A stretch of 64,000 nucleotides of DNA, from NCBI GenBank assembly GCA_026874595.1, contig CM049313.1, forward strand, positions 69,930,659-69,994,658, written 5' to 3'. Origin of the DNA: Sipunculus nudus (lineage: Eukaryota > Annelida > Sipuncula > Golfingiida > Sipunculidae). Below, piece by piece: positions 1 to 12,000 of this stretch (its first letter is position 1; each line of letters begins with the position of its first letter). The position numbers and the translations under genes are program-made. The notes under the pieces were generated by a model. That model did no database searches and was not told the DNA's origin. It saw only the letters and a program-made list of their open reading frames with translations.

Positions 1-350
1 AACCAAAAATTAGGTTGCAGCAGTTCACATGTGACCTGATGATAAACCGGATTCGCTTAAAATGCAAACCAAGTTTTTTCAAACAGTTGAAAGATATAGT
101 TCCAATAATCTGGGAATTCTGCATCTAAACATTGTGTCTAGACGTCTAGACGCTGTGTCTAGACGTCTAGACACATTGTCTAGACACCCCCCCCCCCCCC
201 CCCGAGCCAGGTCAGTTGCCATGGTGATGTCTGGACCCCACCTGTTTGTACTGAGTGACCTCGACTTGGCTGCTGAAACTCAGTATGAAGTCAAATCTGT
301 TTTCAAATACAGAAAGCCTTTTTCAATTGGCTACAATGCTTTTTAGCTCA
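1..350. repeat. Repeat-derived sequence with paired 14-bp palindromes and a poly-C run
   Basis: The first 50 bases contain CAGCAGTTCACATGTGACC, which recurs at about 41265 beside another copy of a dispersed family. At about 137-186 the perfect palindrome TCTAGACGTCTAGA occurs twice, followed by a third partial copy and a C run (187-203). No coding signal was seen. Confidence 0.5.
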
Positions 351-485
351 GCTGACTTTCAGTCATGCTGGGCTATAGCGATGGGTCTTTGTCCGGCGTC
401 CTTCCGTCTGTCCGTCCGGCCGGCCGTTAGCAGGGCACAAATCATAACCGTAGGGGCTAGGGCCATGAACCCTATGCAGTCTTAG
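350..485 (+). repeat. Dispersed repeat end of AGCTCAGCTGAC / GTCCGTCCG type
   Basis: The block opens with TTTTAGCTCAGCTGACTTTC and runs into a GTCCG/CCGTC-rich stretch. The same opening and the same GTCCGTCCGTC stretch recur at about 54717-54815. This is a mobile repeat end rather than a gene; the superfamily cannot be assigned from these copies. Confidence 0.6.
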
Positions 486-559
486 AGGTTATAAAAAGAT
501 CTCCTTGCAAACCTGAAATTAGGTCACTGCGATCTATATTCTCGAAGTTATGGGGTGTG

Positions 560-1335
560 TTTGCACCCCCCAGAAATAACTCTTTGAGACAAAATTTTCA
601 TCCCAAACCTTCCATCTTTCACATACAGCTCACCTACCAACAGGGGAAGAACCATAATTTTTTTTAAGTCAAAAGGTCAAAGGTCAAGGTCACAGGGGCC
701 TCCTCTTTGAAAAGCCTGTGGATGCATTTTAAGCCAACCCTTTCATCCCAATTCTTTGATCTTTCACATATAGCTCACCTACTAAGTTGGAGAAGAATCC
801 TATAGATTTTGAGGTCACAAGGTCAAAGGTCAGGGTCACAGGATCCACTTCTTTGAAAAGGTAGTGGACACATTTCAAGCTAGATTTTTCATTCCAAACC
901 TTCCAGCACTGACATCGCTTCTCTGCCAACAGGGGAAAAGACCTGTTGATTTTGAGGTCAAAGGTCAAGTTCACAGCACCCACTTCTTGCGTGGAGTCAT
1001 TTTCAGGCAAACTTTTCAATCTGTACCTTCCATCTGTCATATATGGCTTACCTACCAATAAGGGAAGAAGCCTATTGATGTTGAGGTCAAAAAGTCAAAG
1101 GTCAAGGTCACAATATTTAATTGTTCTAAATGCTTGTGAGCATATTTCAAGTGTAACTGTTCAACTCAAACCTTCAGTCTTTCACATATGCCACATCTAT
1201 GCATCACTCAGTTTGACTCAAACTTCATATTTACGGGTCTTTTTGCTTGAATAAATAACATTGATTTTGGGGTCAGCTGGTCAGCAGGTTATAGGTTGCA
1301 GGTCAAAGTTATTCACCCATTGGTTGCCAAGTAAT
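560..1335 (+). repeat. Tandem array, about 142-bp monomer, rich in AGGTCA half-sites
   Basis: About five diverged monomers follow each other. Each has a segment like CCTTCCATCTTTCACATA, then a segment like ACCAACAGGGGAAGAA, then AGGTCAAAGGTCAAGGTCAC. The AGGTCA blocks lie near 670, 815, 953 and 1085, spaced 130-147 bp. Related monomers recur at about 47695-47880. The short reading frames across this block are repeat-derived. Confidence 0.75.
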
Positions 1336-1888
1336 TACACCAGATTTAAGTGGTCAGTAGTTACCCATCATTTAGAAAGAATCCAGTTGATATATGGGCA
1401 AAAGGCCATAGGTCAGGGATGTTCACAATTACTTATTTTATAGACCATCTCTATTTTTCTTGTATATATAACCATCCCACTCCAGCTGGTACATCTCCCT
1501 GTGTGGCTGTAATTGTGAGTGACACTGGTGACATATGACTCCCTTTTGTATCAGCCTATTAAGTGATAAGGCTCAGTGAGAAGTACCTCGTTACTTCATA
1601 ACAAAAACACTGTTGTCAGAATGCTTCAGCCAGGCATTAAGACTATGAGAGTATAGTATTAAGGTTTAGCTACTGATTTATAAGATGATGGGAACATTTT
1701 GCAGTTTATTTTATGGAATCCTAGCAATAAACTTAGTTTCCTAGATATCTGAATATTTTAATATATATCACCACATATAAAAGCAAGTGTTTGATCTCAT
1801 AATATGTGGATCTGTACCTTGATTTAGGATGGCTTTTTGTTTTATTTCAAGACTCTTAAACATGCTTTCTGCATTTCTTTTCTTTCAG
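1336..1888. other. Unassigned AT-rich sequence
   Basis: No long open frame, RNA gene or clear repeat was seen. The end of this stretch is pyrimidine-rich and leads into a splice-acceptor-like site at 1887-1888. Confidence 0.4.
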
Positions 1889-1981
1889 GTTTGGCAGTTT
1901 ACCTACCCTGCTGACCCCATTGAAAAGCAGAGTGATAATAAAAATATTGGACTTACACTTTTTACAATTGCATATCTATAA
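1889..1981 (+). CDS. Possible terminal exon of an unrecognised gene
   Basis: A strong acceptor (TTCTTTTCTTTCAG) precedes a frame of 30 codons beginning VWQFTYPADP and ending with TAA at 1979-1981. A second frame also stays open to 2174, so the frame is not settled. I recognise no family. If real, it would be the last coding exon of a gene whose earlier exons lie left of the window, because the preceding 1.8 kb is largely repeat. The sole evidence is the acceptor and short open frame. Confidence 0.18.
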   Translation, partial: VWQFTYPADPIEKQSDNKNIGLTLFTIAYL

Positions 1982-2880
1982 ATCTGATATGAGGGCCTGG
2001 ATATGCCTTTTGAATTATTTTGGGCATTTATTACTGGATAATTTGCCCCAAGTTTGGTCTCTTATTGGAGAATGTGGGATATCAAATGTCATACTTGTCA
2101 GAAATCCATTATGTCTGCCAGTTAGCCACCTTAGAAATTCTTTCTTCAGGGCAGTTTCAGTAATTTTTCTTTAATGTTTGGTCCGATTTAGAGAATGTTT
2201 GTTGTCTGATTTCAGACTTGTCAGAAGTCCAATATGGCCACCAGGCAACCATCTTTTAATTCCTTTTGATCATATTATCTCAAGAACAGTTAAAGTGAAT
2301 GCAGTTGGATGTATATTTATGTAATCTTGTAAAGGATTGGGTTAAATATTTCTGAATAAATATTACTATCATTTATAAAAGTGCAGTACAGTTGGCTTGT
2401 ATTGAATAAAAATTCATACAGAAGCACCTGTTTCTCAATAATTCTTGCATGTATTTCCTTGATTTTTGCTATATATTTTTATCTTATATTTGCCCTTTGT
2501 GGTGTTCCTTTTGAGACTGACAGGTTTCAAGCAAGCTGTTGGAATAGTTCCTGATAGCTTAACAATCATGCATTTTCCTCAGACCATCAATTCACTGTGT
2601 TTTAACCAGACATAGGTGATATATATTTCTGTTGTCATAGAAAATTTTCAACAAATTGGCAAATTGGTTCTTCAAAATTTTACTGGAAGTTGTGAATCTC
2701 AGTCCATGATGTCACAGGTCATGCTTGGCAGCTGAGTGTCATGACCCATGGGTCAATTTTTTAAAACTGTATTTACCCAATCTATTCTTATAAAACTGGC
2801 AGAACCCTACCATTAAATAAATCTTGTAAAGTTTAAACCAATCAGCTGAACAGTTTCATCATAAATCAGTGTACAAGCTA
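1982..2880. other. Unassigned AT-rich sequence
   Basis: There are several short AT-rich stretches and one AATAAA at about 2403. Nothing resembling a gene or well-defined element was seen. Confidence 0.4.
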
Positions 2881-2884
2881 GAGG

Positions 2885-3425
2885 AGTTTAAAATTACGTT
2901 TCGCTTGTAAAAAACACATCAATGTAGGTGGCGCCACCAATACCTCAAAATCAGATATGACATATGTGACAAACATTAGTATAAAATTTGGTCATTATAG
3001 CTCTAGCCGTTTCTGAGATTTTAATTTAAGTGTGCTTTTTTGGACAGATGACTAAGTTCAACCTCCTGTAACTTGGCTAAAAATCTCCGAACTGGAACCA
3101 TTTGAACATACTTGAGAGAGATTGTTCCAGGGATCATTTCTGTGAAATATTGGACAATTTGGCTGGACAGTTTCAGAGAAGAAGATTTTTAAAGGTTTTT
3201 AAGCTTTTTCTCTATAAAATCTTAATTAATGCAGATACCCAATAATAAGCTCCAGGGCACCAAGTTTCACATGTGACGAATTCTTACATGTAATTTGGAG
3301 CTGCTAGCTCCGACAGTTTCTGACTTACAGCCATGGACGGCGGAAAGCCAGCCCAGGACGGCAGACGGCTGACGACGGACGGACGACGCTGCGCCATCGC
3401 ATAAGCTCACAGGTTGGCTAAAAAT
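2885..3425. repeat. Dispersed repeat with GGTGGCGCCACC palindrome and GACGGACGGACGACG end
   Basis: The block has the 12-bp palindrome GGTGGCGCCACC near 2927, later TTTCACATGTGACGAATT, and ends in a CGGACG-rich stretch followed by CCATCGCATAAGCTCAC. The palindrome and the CACATGTGAC motif are shared with the array at 40.25-41.3 kb. The short minus-strand frame across the end is not coding. Confidence 0.6.
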
Positions 3426-4230
3426 ATTTACTTCAGACTTTGGATACAACCTTAAGCATTTTTCTTGATTTCCAAAGAGCTCAGATCGTATTTACAAAAG
3501 TTGTCAAAGATAGCCCAATTTCAGTTAGAGAAATGGAGATGTTACCATGAACAGTCTCCATGGTAACAATTCGTATGCTCTTTACTTGTGCTCGTTCAAC
3601 GTTTAGACGGGAGGCTTACTGGACGACGGAAGAGGTTTGACGCTACATTCAGGTCAGTATGACTCAGTGAAATAATACTGAACTCATTCAGATTAAATCG
3701 GTAAAATTATTCAAGGTTCATCCAATATAAGGTTAATAAATGCAGTTATTGTAATAGTTTCTTTATGTATCAGCTGTTTGGATCCGTCTTTGTATATCAA
3801 GAGGAGCGTCCGAGTCGAAGATTAATTCAGTCATTGTTATATTGTCGTTATGTATACGAGAAATCCATTTCATTCATTCCAGGACATTTTGGTTATGATG
3901 CACCTGGCTGTTTCTAAGACCTATAGGGTCAATTCATTAACTGCGATCATTATTCTCGTCCATTCAATTATTCATTAATATACATAAACATATTTTCAAA
4001 ATTGTACAATATTATAATCGACGTCAAGCGATTGAGAAACATTCGTGACACCCCGGGCACGCGGTTATTTAAATATACTTAGTGACCTGTCACGATATGT
4101 ATCATCTCCCACAATAAGTTCACTTTGCCTGAAAATAATACAAGAAATACCTAACAAAACAACCTAAGGCAAAATTTCTCTTTCACCTTGTTTTAATCAA
4201 TTGTTTTGCCTCAGTCTTAGAAAATGACAC
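3426..4230. other. Unassigned sequence before a CpG-richer segment
   Basis: No gene was seen. A 12-nt inverted pair (GTTACCATGAAC...CCATGGTAAC) lies near 3540-3570. CpG frequency rises by eye from about 4020 to 4270. Confidence 0.35.
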
Positions 4231-4231
4231 T

Positions 4232-4241
4232 GCGCATGCGC
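4232..4241. promoter_or_regulatory. NRF1-like GCGCATGCGC site
   Basis: GCGCATGCGC is a perfect 10-bp palindrome matching the NRF1 consensus and lies in the most CpG-rich stretch of the left flank, 86 bp before the ORF at 4328. NRF1 sites mark many animal housekeeping promoters; use here is inference. Confidence 0.4.
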
Positions 4242-4327
4242 GAAAACTTCGTTGCAAGGCAGGAAATCGAACTTGACGAAAATAAAAAAAATCGATTTTT
4301 ATTATTTGTCTTGCTCCATTTTCCTTT

Positions 4328-4549
4328 ATGGAAAAAGCACTAGACGCTTTATTTGTGTTTCTTAATTCGCACTGGGTGCAAGTTTATTTCTTTGTGTATA
4401 TAGGCATGAGGAAATGGTTTAAGAAAGGAAGCTTGGCAGATTTTATTAAATTTTCGATGAGAGAATACAGTATAATCAACGTATACTTAATATGCCTTTC
4501 ATCCGTAATACACGCTGGAATGTGGTGCCTTGAGCTTTTAAAAATCTAG
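4328..4549 (+). CDS. Possible small two-pass membrane protein, unrecognised
   Basis: This intronless frame encodes 73 residues. Two hydrophobic stretches are visible, roughly residues 7-26 and 48-70, separated by a basic, polar middle (MRKWFKKGS). It begins 86 bp downstream of an NRF1-like site and is followed by AATAAA near 5477. The orientation is convergent with TRMO. The start context lacks a purine at -3. I recognise no family, and a 73-codon frame can occur by chance in such DNA. Confidence 0.2.
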   Translation: MEKALDALFVFLNSHWVQVYFFVYIGMRKWFKKGSLADFIKFSMREYSIINVYLICLSSVIHAGMWCLELLKI

Positions 4550-5895
4550 GAAGCAAGGCCGCGAGGGTATTTTTCCAGAAACATTTCATTTATCCAATTC
4601 CATAAAGATATATCAAATAGTTAAAAAAGGAGTGTAAACCAAATGTTCTATTACCGCTTCTTTGCCTTTGAAGAAGGTAAAGATCAATGGATTTCGAACA
4701 ATGGTAAAAACAATTTACATTTCAAATTTCATATAAAATGTAGAGTCATTTAAAAGTTATCGCGTTCAAAAGAAACGACACAGACAACAACGCTGACAGA
4801 CCAAACACTATAAATGCCCCCCCCCCCCCCCAAAGCCCGTGAGTGAAAGCTAATCTGCTTGATTAGAAAATCGTACAAAGGCGGACTAGGTCAACAACCA
4901 AAAATATGAAATTTGTTTCAAATTACCGCCATAATTATTCTAATGGATGTTATTTTTTTTGTTTGTTTACTGTTAATAATTTGTGCATAAGGTTTATCTC
5001 GCGCAACCAAATTCACTGGTAAAGGGCGTTACTGTTTATACAACAAGGTGCACATCATCTTGGTGTATACTTAATAACTGGCACACAAAATAAAATCAAC
5101 CTTTATTAAAAGCTGTTTCCCGTGATTCTTAGTCAGCAGAAGGAACAGACAGAACAGATCCCAAATGCCGACATTTTATTTCTGGACGCAATGACACCCT
5201 TGTTTCAAACCATACATGGGGCCAAGGGGTCGACGTGATCTCGACAGAAATTCTGTCCCTAATGGCCAATTTCTTCGGACAAAAAAATCTGGTTTAGGGT
5301 GTTAACGAACTGTCGCTTTATATTTACCCGGCTAATATCTCAGCATTGCACAAACAGGTTTTTAAGCAGATTCTTTTTTTCTGTGGCAGGATTCTTACGA
5401 ATTAATCAGACTTGGCATATTAACCTGGCACAGAATGCGGGTTAGTATTCGGTTAATAACTTTGGATGTGGATATGAATAAAAATCACAGATGTTCTATT
5501 ACCGCAAAAAAATGCTCTGTGTGTATGTACGCACTGTTATACCTGAATGTGCAACTCGTCCCCATCCAACAAATACTTTACCTAAACTCTGTTGATTAGT
5601 GTTTGAGGTGCAATTTTATTGCTTTCTATACTGATTCTTACCAAGTACCTGCATAATCATTCGATCATTATAATTTAGGTGATACCGTTTAATATTGTTT
5701 TAACGTGTTCATGCATGCATAATGAGGATATTAACATTCCTGTCTGGTTAGAGTAAGGCGAGATATTCAAAATTGAAAATCATCACCACTGTCACCCGGA
5801 GAGTGCATTTGGCTGTGCATGCTTCCGCTTGATAAAAAAAATTCACACTATTTATGAACCCTCAAACTTATGCACTGACCCCAGTTTTCTTTGAT
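4550..5895. other. Intergenic region between candidate small ORF and TRMO 3' end
   Basis: AT-rich single-copy-looking sequence with a short C run at 4817-4831. No long open frame or RNA gene was seen. Confidence 0.4.
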
Positions 5896-5898
5896 CAC

Positions 5899-5904
5899 TT
5901 TATT
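5899..5904 (-). terminator. Candidate TRMO poly(A) signal
   Basis: TTTATT on the plus strand reads AATAAA on the minus strand, about 125 nt past the TRMO stop codon. It is the closest canonical signal seen. Confidence 0.5.
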
Positions 5905-6029
5905 AGTATTTTTTATGCTCTTCTGGAGGACTACTCGACCACATATCTGATATTGTGAGTAGTACAACATAATCTCAAAAGATATAGTTATTCATATTTA
6001 ATGTTTCATTAAAATAGAATTAGCCGTTT

Positions 6030-9000
6030 CTATGTATTGTCAAACATTATGTTATCCTTTTGTAAAATGGGCACCTTACTAATAGGTTTAATATCAGTAA
6101 TGTATACTTTATTAGTGTCATTATCAAATTTACATGTTGTATGTACAACGTCTAAGACGAAGTAATACAAATCCTCTGCACACTTTCGCCGCCGGTAGGT
6201 GGAGCGAGGGTCGGCTGTCAGCACGTCACATATCGCCTTTCTGGCTTCTGTTGTGCTGGTCAGGTACTTTAATCGGTAATTTGGGTCTTTTGCTGTTGGT
6301 GAGAAGTCTTCCAACTGTTCCTCAGCCTCGGGGCTGAACTGCACTTGTAATTTAGCCAATGCATTGTGTATCCAACCGGCAACCTGCCCGCTGGCACTTG
6401 CACCGCTGGTTACTTCTTTTGAGGACAAATGTTCAGAAGGTTGTGTTACGTTACCGGATCCTGGGTCTGTTGTTTTAGCTGACACAGCAAATTTGCACTC
6501 AATTTTATTTTTGCTTTCATCACGAGGATTTTCTTCAGTTTCAATTTCCATGACTGAGGACTGGGATTTTAAACATTTGTTGCTCCCTGTGTGCATGGTT
6601 GCCTCCTTTGGAAAGTGCCCCTCTCCGGTGTCAATGTTAGATTCTACTGTATCCCGGTGATGAGGCCCTTTAGCTGTATTGTCGTCTTCTGATTGGTCTA
6701 ATCTACCTCCTGTCTTGTCATCTGTACGAAAAATACATATTTCGAAAAATTAAAAAGGCTGGAACAGAAAAGGGGACTGACAAATCAGACTGACTCTAGA
6801 CCTGAGGAACAGGACATTTACATCAACGCACGCGACCCTTACTAGATCCAATTATATCAACTATAATATACATCATCAACCCTCTTCTTTCACACTGAAA
6901 GAAGCATCTCTCATCTAACTCGGCCACAAGACAGATTGGACAACAGGCATGCTCATGAATGAAAAAAATAATTCTGAATGAATCTTTCAAATTTATTTTT
7001 CACAACATTGTCACTTATGAAACTTTAAAGGTAAGACTTATATCCTAGCAATATCTTCTGTTAACAGTTTCTATATTATTATTTTATTTAAGTTTATTTA
7101 TTAAATTTATTTTCATTTCATTTATAGATTTTTTTTGTTTACATGGTTTTATTCTGTGAGTCTCTAGAAAGTGTCTACAAAATACTAATTAACATAAAAA
7201 TTCTAAAATCCCAACATAAAAAATGTTGAATCAAAGGCTATCATCACATGACACTCCCTCACATCCTCTGGGCCAATAAACATAATCACTGGCAGAACAA
7301 GATGAATAAGTTTCAGTACTTATGTTTACCTGCACAGCAGTTTTCCTTCTGTGATGACTGGTTCTGCTGCAGTTGGTTAAGCTCAACATCTGACGGCTTG
7401 TCGTACGCTGGGATGTACGGTTTGATGTCAAGAACTGGAGTCCCATCAATGATGTCTACCCCTGACAGATGTATGGTCGCCCCTTAAAATGAAACGGCTG
7501 TACTTCAATATTAAAAATATTTCATACAGTCAGGCCAAACAAAAAGAACTGATATACTGACACTACATCCTAAACTATGGACTAGGCAAGTTATATTATC
7601 TATCTGTTGAGACCGAATACTTAATATTTTGCGGACTTGCAATATGTTCAAAAGGGCGACAGCTCCTGAAGCAGTAAATATGAACATGGTAAACCATTTT
7701 AAATGAAGCTTTAAGAAGAGAATTTCAGCCTTTTTTGTCATTTAGTGTCAAATAAAACATGTAATGATTCCCTTTAAGGGACTGAAATTTATTGAAGGTG
7801 ATACTAGCAAAACTGATCCATGAAAATTCCAGATCAGGCAGCCAGTGTGGTGATTCCATGTAACAATTATTTTTTGCTATTGTGGCCTTATTCCAATTAT
7901 TGAATAATTAAATTTGAAGATTTGATTTGTATAAAACAAGACTACTGCCATTATTTTAATATTCATCCCATGAAACAAACATTGACACACCTTCAATTTT
8001 CTCAAGCCGAGCCAATGTTAGGCCAATGGGGTTTGGCCGGTAAGGACATCTTGTGGAGAACAGACCAACTTTCTTCCCATTTAACCTCGGAGGTTTGATC
8101 TTGGCTTTGGTGTATGCATTGTTATTCTTGTGGAACACAAACATAACCCTGTAAACAATGAATGTTCATTTCATTATCCTTGTAATACAAGGCCTGATTT
8201 TTACTAGTCGCCTGCCAATTTATCAGTTATATCAACCATTGGTTCTTTTCTTTTATAACCCATTTCATCAGTTGCATTCTTGCATAACTGATCATAAACT
8301 ATTATGAACTGGTATGCATATTGAAAAGAAATCATTTTATCCCATAAAATATCCTTATTATGTCAGATATAAAAAAGACTCGGCCAAAACAGCAAACAGG
8401 ATTAAAACATAACCTTGTGCTATGAATCAGTGTCAACAACCCTGACCTTGACCTTTCAGCGTGATGTAAAAATTAGACTACCTAAATTTACTCAGTCGGT
8501 AGTTTGGGTTTGATTCTAAAAAGCAAATTTCACAATTATATGGATGGTACATAAAATATTAGATCAAATATTGGTCATTGGTCATTCTTTATATTTAGTT
8601 CAATTGGTCATTTTTCTTCATATTTCAATCATTAAATATGATTTGCCAACTAATTTCTACCACTATTTTAACCTGTATGTTTACAGTATTAATGATTGCA
8701 TACCTGCATATTTAATAAGGTCCATAACAGTTTTAACTCTTAGCCAATGTTCACAACTGTTATTACAAAATACAAGCTAAGCGAACCTCCTCTCATAAAC
8801 TTAATTTACCATGCATAAAAAAAATTATTATAATAAATTGTGTTGATCAACTCATATGTACCAAATGACATTTCAACTTACTTGCCTAACATGGTTCTGC
8901 GAAGCTAATTAAATGTTGGACTGGATGTTCCATGTTATGGTTAAATAATGTGAGTCAATGTATTGATATGGGATAACTGGCTATACTGGTATGATATCAG

Positions 9001-12000
9001 ATAATCTGACTCCAGACCTCAAGTCAATTCTGAATTGAATTGAATTGAAGGTAAAATTTAATGAACTAGATATGAATTGATAAAAGTGAAAATGAAATTA
9101 ATTGAAATTGAAGCTCATAGGTTCCACTGAAATGATCCGAATGCATGGACAAAATCTCCAACACACTTTTCTTAGTGTCACTCACTGGAAGTTACTCCAT
9201 GTCAGTTAGAAAATCAGCAATGCTGTATTTGGTTAAAGTCAAACACAAATGCCTCCCACGGGTGACACAAGGAGCATGGTAACAACTTAAATGCTCCTTA
9301 TACTCTGTTCTTGAATTGTTTGTATCATCAGTTTCAGCACACCGGAGATGTGATGATATATCTAATAATATTATATATTGTAATAGAAATTGTGAGCTTT
9401 TCAAGGTAACAGTAATTTAACAGATATAAAATTTAGTGTAACAGTAATGATGATAGAAGGCAAAGGATATGAGTGATACTACTGCCATGTACCCGAGAAT
9501 CAATACAACCCCAGTGATTTGGTCATGACAGAATCAAAGAGCAGCAATTCTGGAAACATGTCCCCTGCTTCCGACTCTTGTCGTCCCCCTTTTGCCTTCT
9601 CAACATCTTTAATGTTTATTTTCCCTTGAAGATGTCTCCACATTGTATTAACGCTGTTTTAGTTTTCATTGTCCCCTGAAGATGTCTCCACATTATAATT
9701 TTTTTGTGAATTGGGAACAAAAGGGAATTTTTTTGTTTGTTTTGGAACTGGTGATAATAATTTTTCAGACAGACACTCCAAAACCACAGTATGCATCACT
9801 GACATATATTTGAATGAAACTGGGTAATATTTAGGAAAGTAATCACACTGAAACTAAAACTGGATGGACGGACAGTAGGACACAAACAGACGAACCGAAA
9901 TTAATGTCCTCCATTCTGCTGAAGTGAGGATTAAAAAGTGAGTGTTATAAAGGTGAATCAGCGTATACTGAAAGATATCTGCTTAGAGAGACCTCTGGTG
10001 GACACTGATCATACCAAACATATGAGAACTGTTCCAGTCCTTCCAGGGAGTGCTCTGGGTTGCTGAAGAGTGACTTCACGAGGGTCAGTCTTGCTCTGGT
10101 GTTGGCACTTATGCTTGCCTGTCGTGGAGTTCCATTCTTAAACATGAAAGGTGATTCCAGGTACCCGATTGGCTTCATGGGAAACCTCTCATCTCCTGTC
10201 AAAGGAGGTAAAATTACCTTGAATTAAACTTATCAAATATATAAGGAACAAACAGATATTAAAACATATGTATGAATGTTATCATATTACCAGTCTTATC
10301 CTTTATATGTACCTGAAACATTTACTGATTTACCCAATGATCTCATCACATCCAAACCTAGTGTCAAAACATGTTGAACACTTTTACAATTTAATCCTTC
10401 ATTAATCATGTTAAACTGAATAAAAAAAAAAACAATCATCAAAGGATCATGAGATTACCAGAAAGTTTTCATAAATAATGCTAAAACACTATCAACTTCT
10501 ACCAACACCTGTTTTTGCCAAGTTGTCTAATATCACATTTCATTAAAGGGAAATAATCACCTGTAATGCATATGGAATTAACACAAAAATAGCTTCTTCC
10601 CTTAAATTTGTATTTGCAAAAACATTGCCATGAAACCATTTGCTTACTCCAGTAAATGAGTGTAAAGAACAGTGGAACAGGTGCGATCAGACTCACAGGT
10701 ATCAACATAAACACAGTGCATGTCGCCTGGGCCACAACATGTGTACGCTCTTTACACAGTGCTTTAACTATAGGCCTACTTCCTATATGGTAAGGGCTGT
10801 TTGTTATGACCTTGTATCCTGAATTGCTACACCAGAGGGGGGTACTGTATTTTTGTCCAATCAGATGAGACCTTGTGCTGGAAAATATGGGCAAGCGAGG
10901 AACACACGGAGCCAATCATGTTCATTTTGTTTTAAGTGACAGCTCATCGCCCCAGTAACCGTATGAATAGGCTACAGGCTCAGAAAAAAATTGCTGCAGA
11001 CGTGGTTTACTTAGGGCCTTGGGCACATAGGATGCCCGGTCAGTGAGCTGTAATTGAAACGAAACGTAACAACAAAGGCTGCGTGCACACCTCGCTGGCT
11101 GGTTTCAGTTCTGCAGACACCAGACACAGTCATACTGTCAGAATCGAATCGGTCGATGATGCAAGAATGCAGAGGGAGCAATTAAAATTCAAACTAAACT
11201 TGTCTTCAAACGGCGCTTGAAGGGTAGCTATGGGCGGAGCCAGGATGCCGTGTTTTTTATTGGCATCTGGTTGACTGCTTTTCATCACATCATATGTACG
11301 TTTTGTTCAGCGGACAACGAACGGCCATCTGGTGTCTAAATATATCATAAACGGTCAAAGCTGGCAGTGTAAAAATCAGTTGCTTCTTTAGAAGCTTAAG
11401 ATTTCCGCTGCCTCGGGAGAGTACAACATGTGTCAATCAGGTGATGAGTGGACTTGGGCCTTAGAAATGTAATACATGTTCCAGCTGGCTGAAACATCAC
11501 CTGTTGTTACCTTGTTCTGGTAAACAGAAACACGTGGACTGTGTTTACCAACACGCAGAGCCATAACAAGGTGTTAAACAGCCTTATGCGAGGTACTGAG
11601 AGTGTGTGCAGGAATAGTTTTGCTAGGAAACTTTTTGTATAAAGCAAAATTGAACTGATAGTTAGAAAAATAGGCATTATACTGCTCCTGATTATATCCC
11701 TTTAACAATTATTAATATCAGATACCATTTCCTGGCACTTGTTCACTTCTGGATGTTCTAGATTTCTCTGATGCCACACCAAACATTTGTACATTATTAC
11801 TGTGACAGTTGAGGCCCCCAACAACTTTTTGTATTTCCTTCAGGTCCTGCTTGTACTGATGCTGAACTTTATGCAGCTGAGATCTGGAACAGAATCAAAC
11901 ATTAAGCTTATGTAGGCCTATTCAGCTTTTTGTAACATGAAACACCACTGCTTGTTGTGCGATAGAGAAGCAATCTTGTATTCATATATAGAAATAAACT

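Noticed and set aside
10499-10915. 138-codon minus-strand frame
   Set aside because: It lies inside TRMO intron 2, has no family resemblance and no splice or start support.
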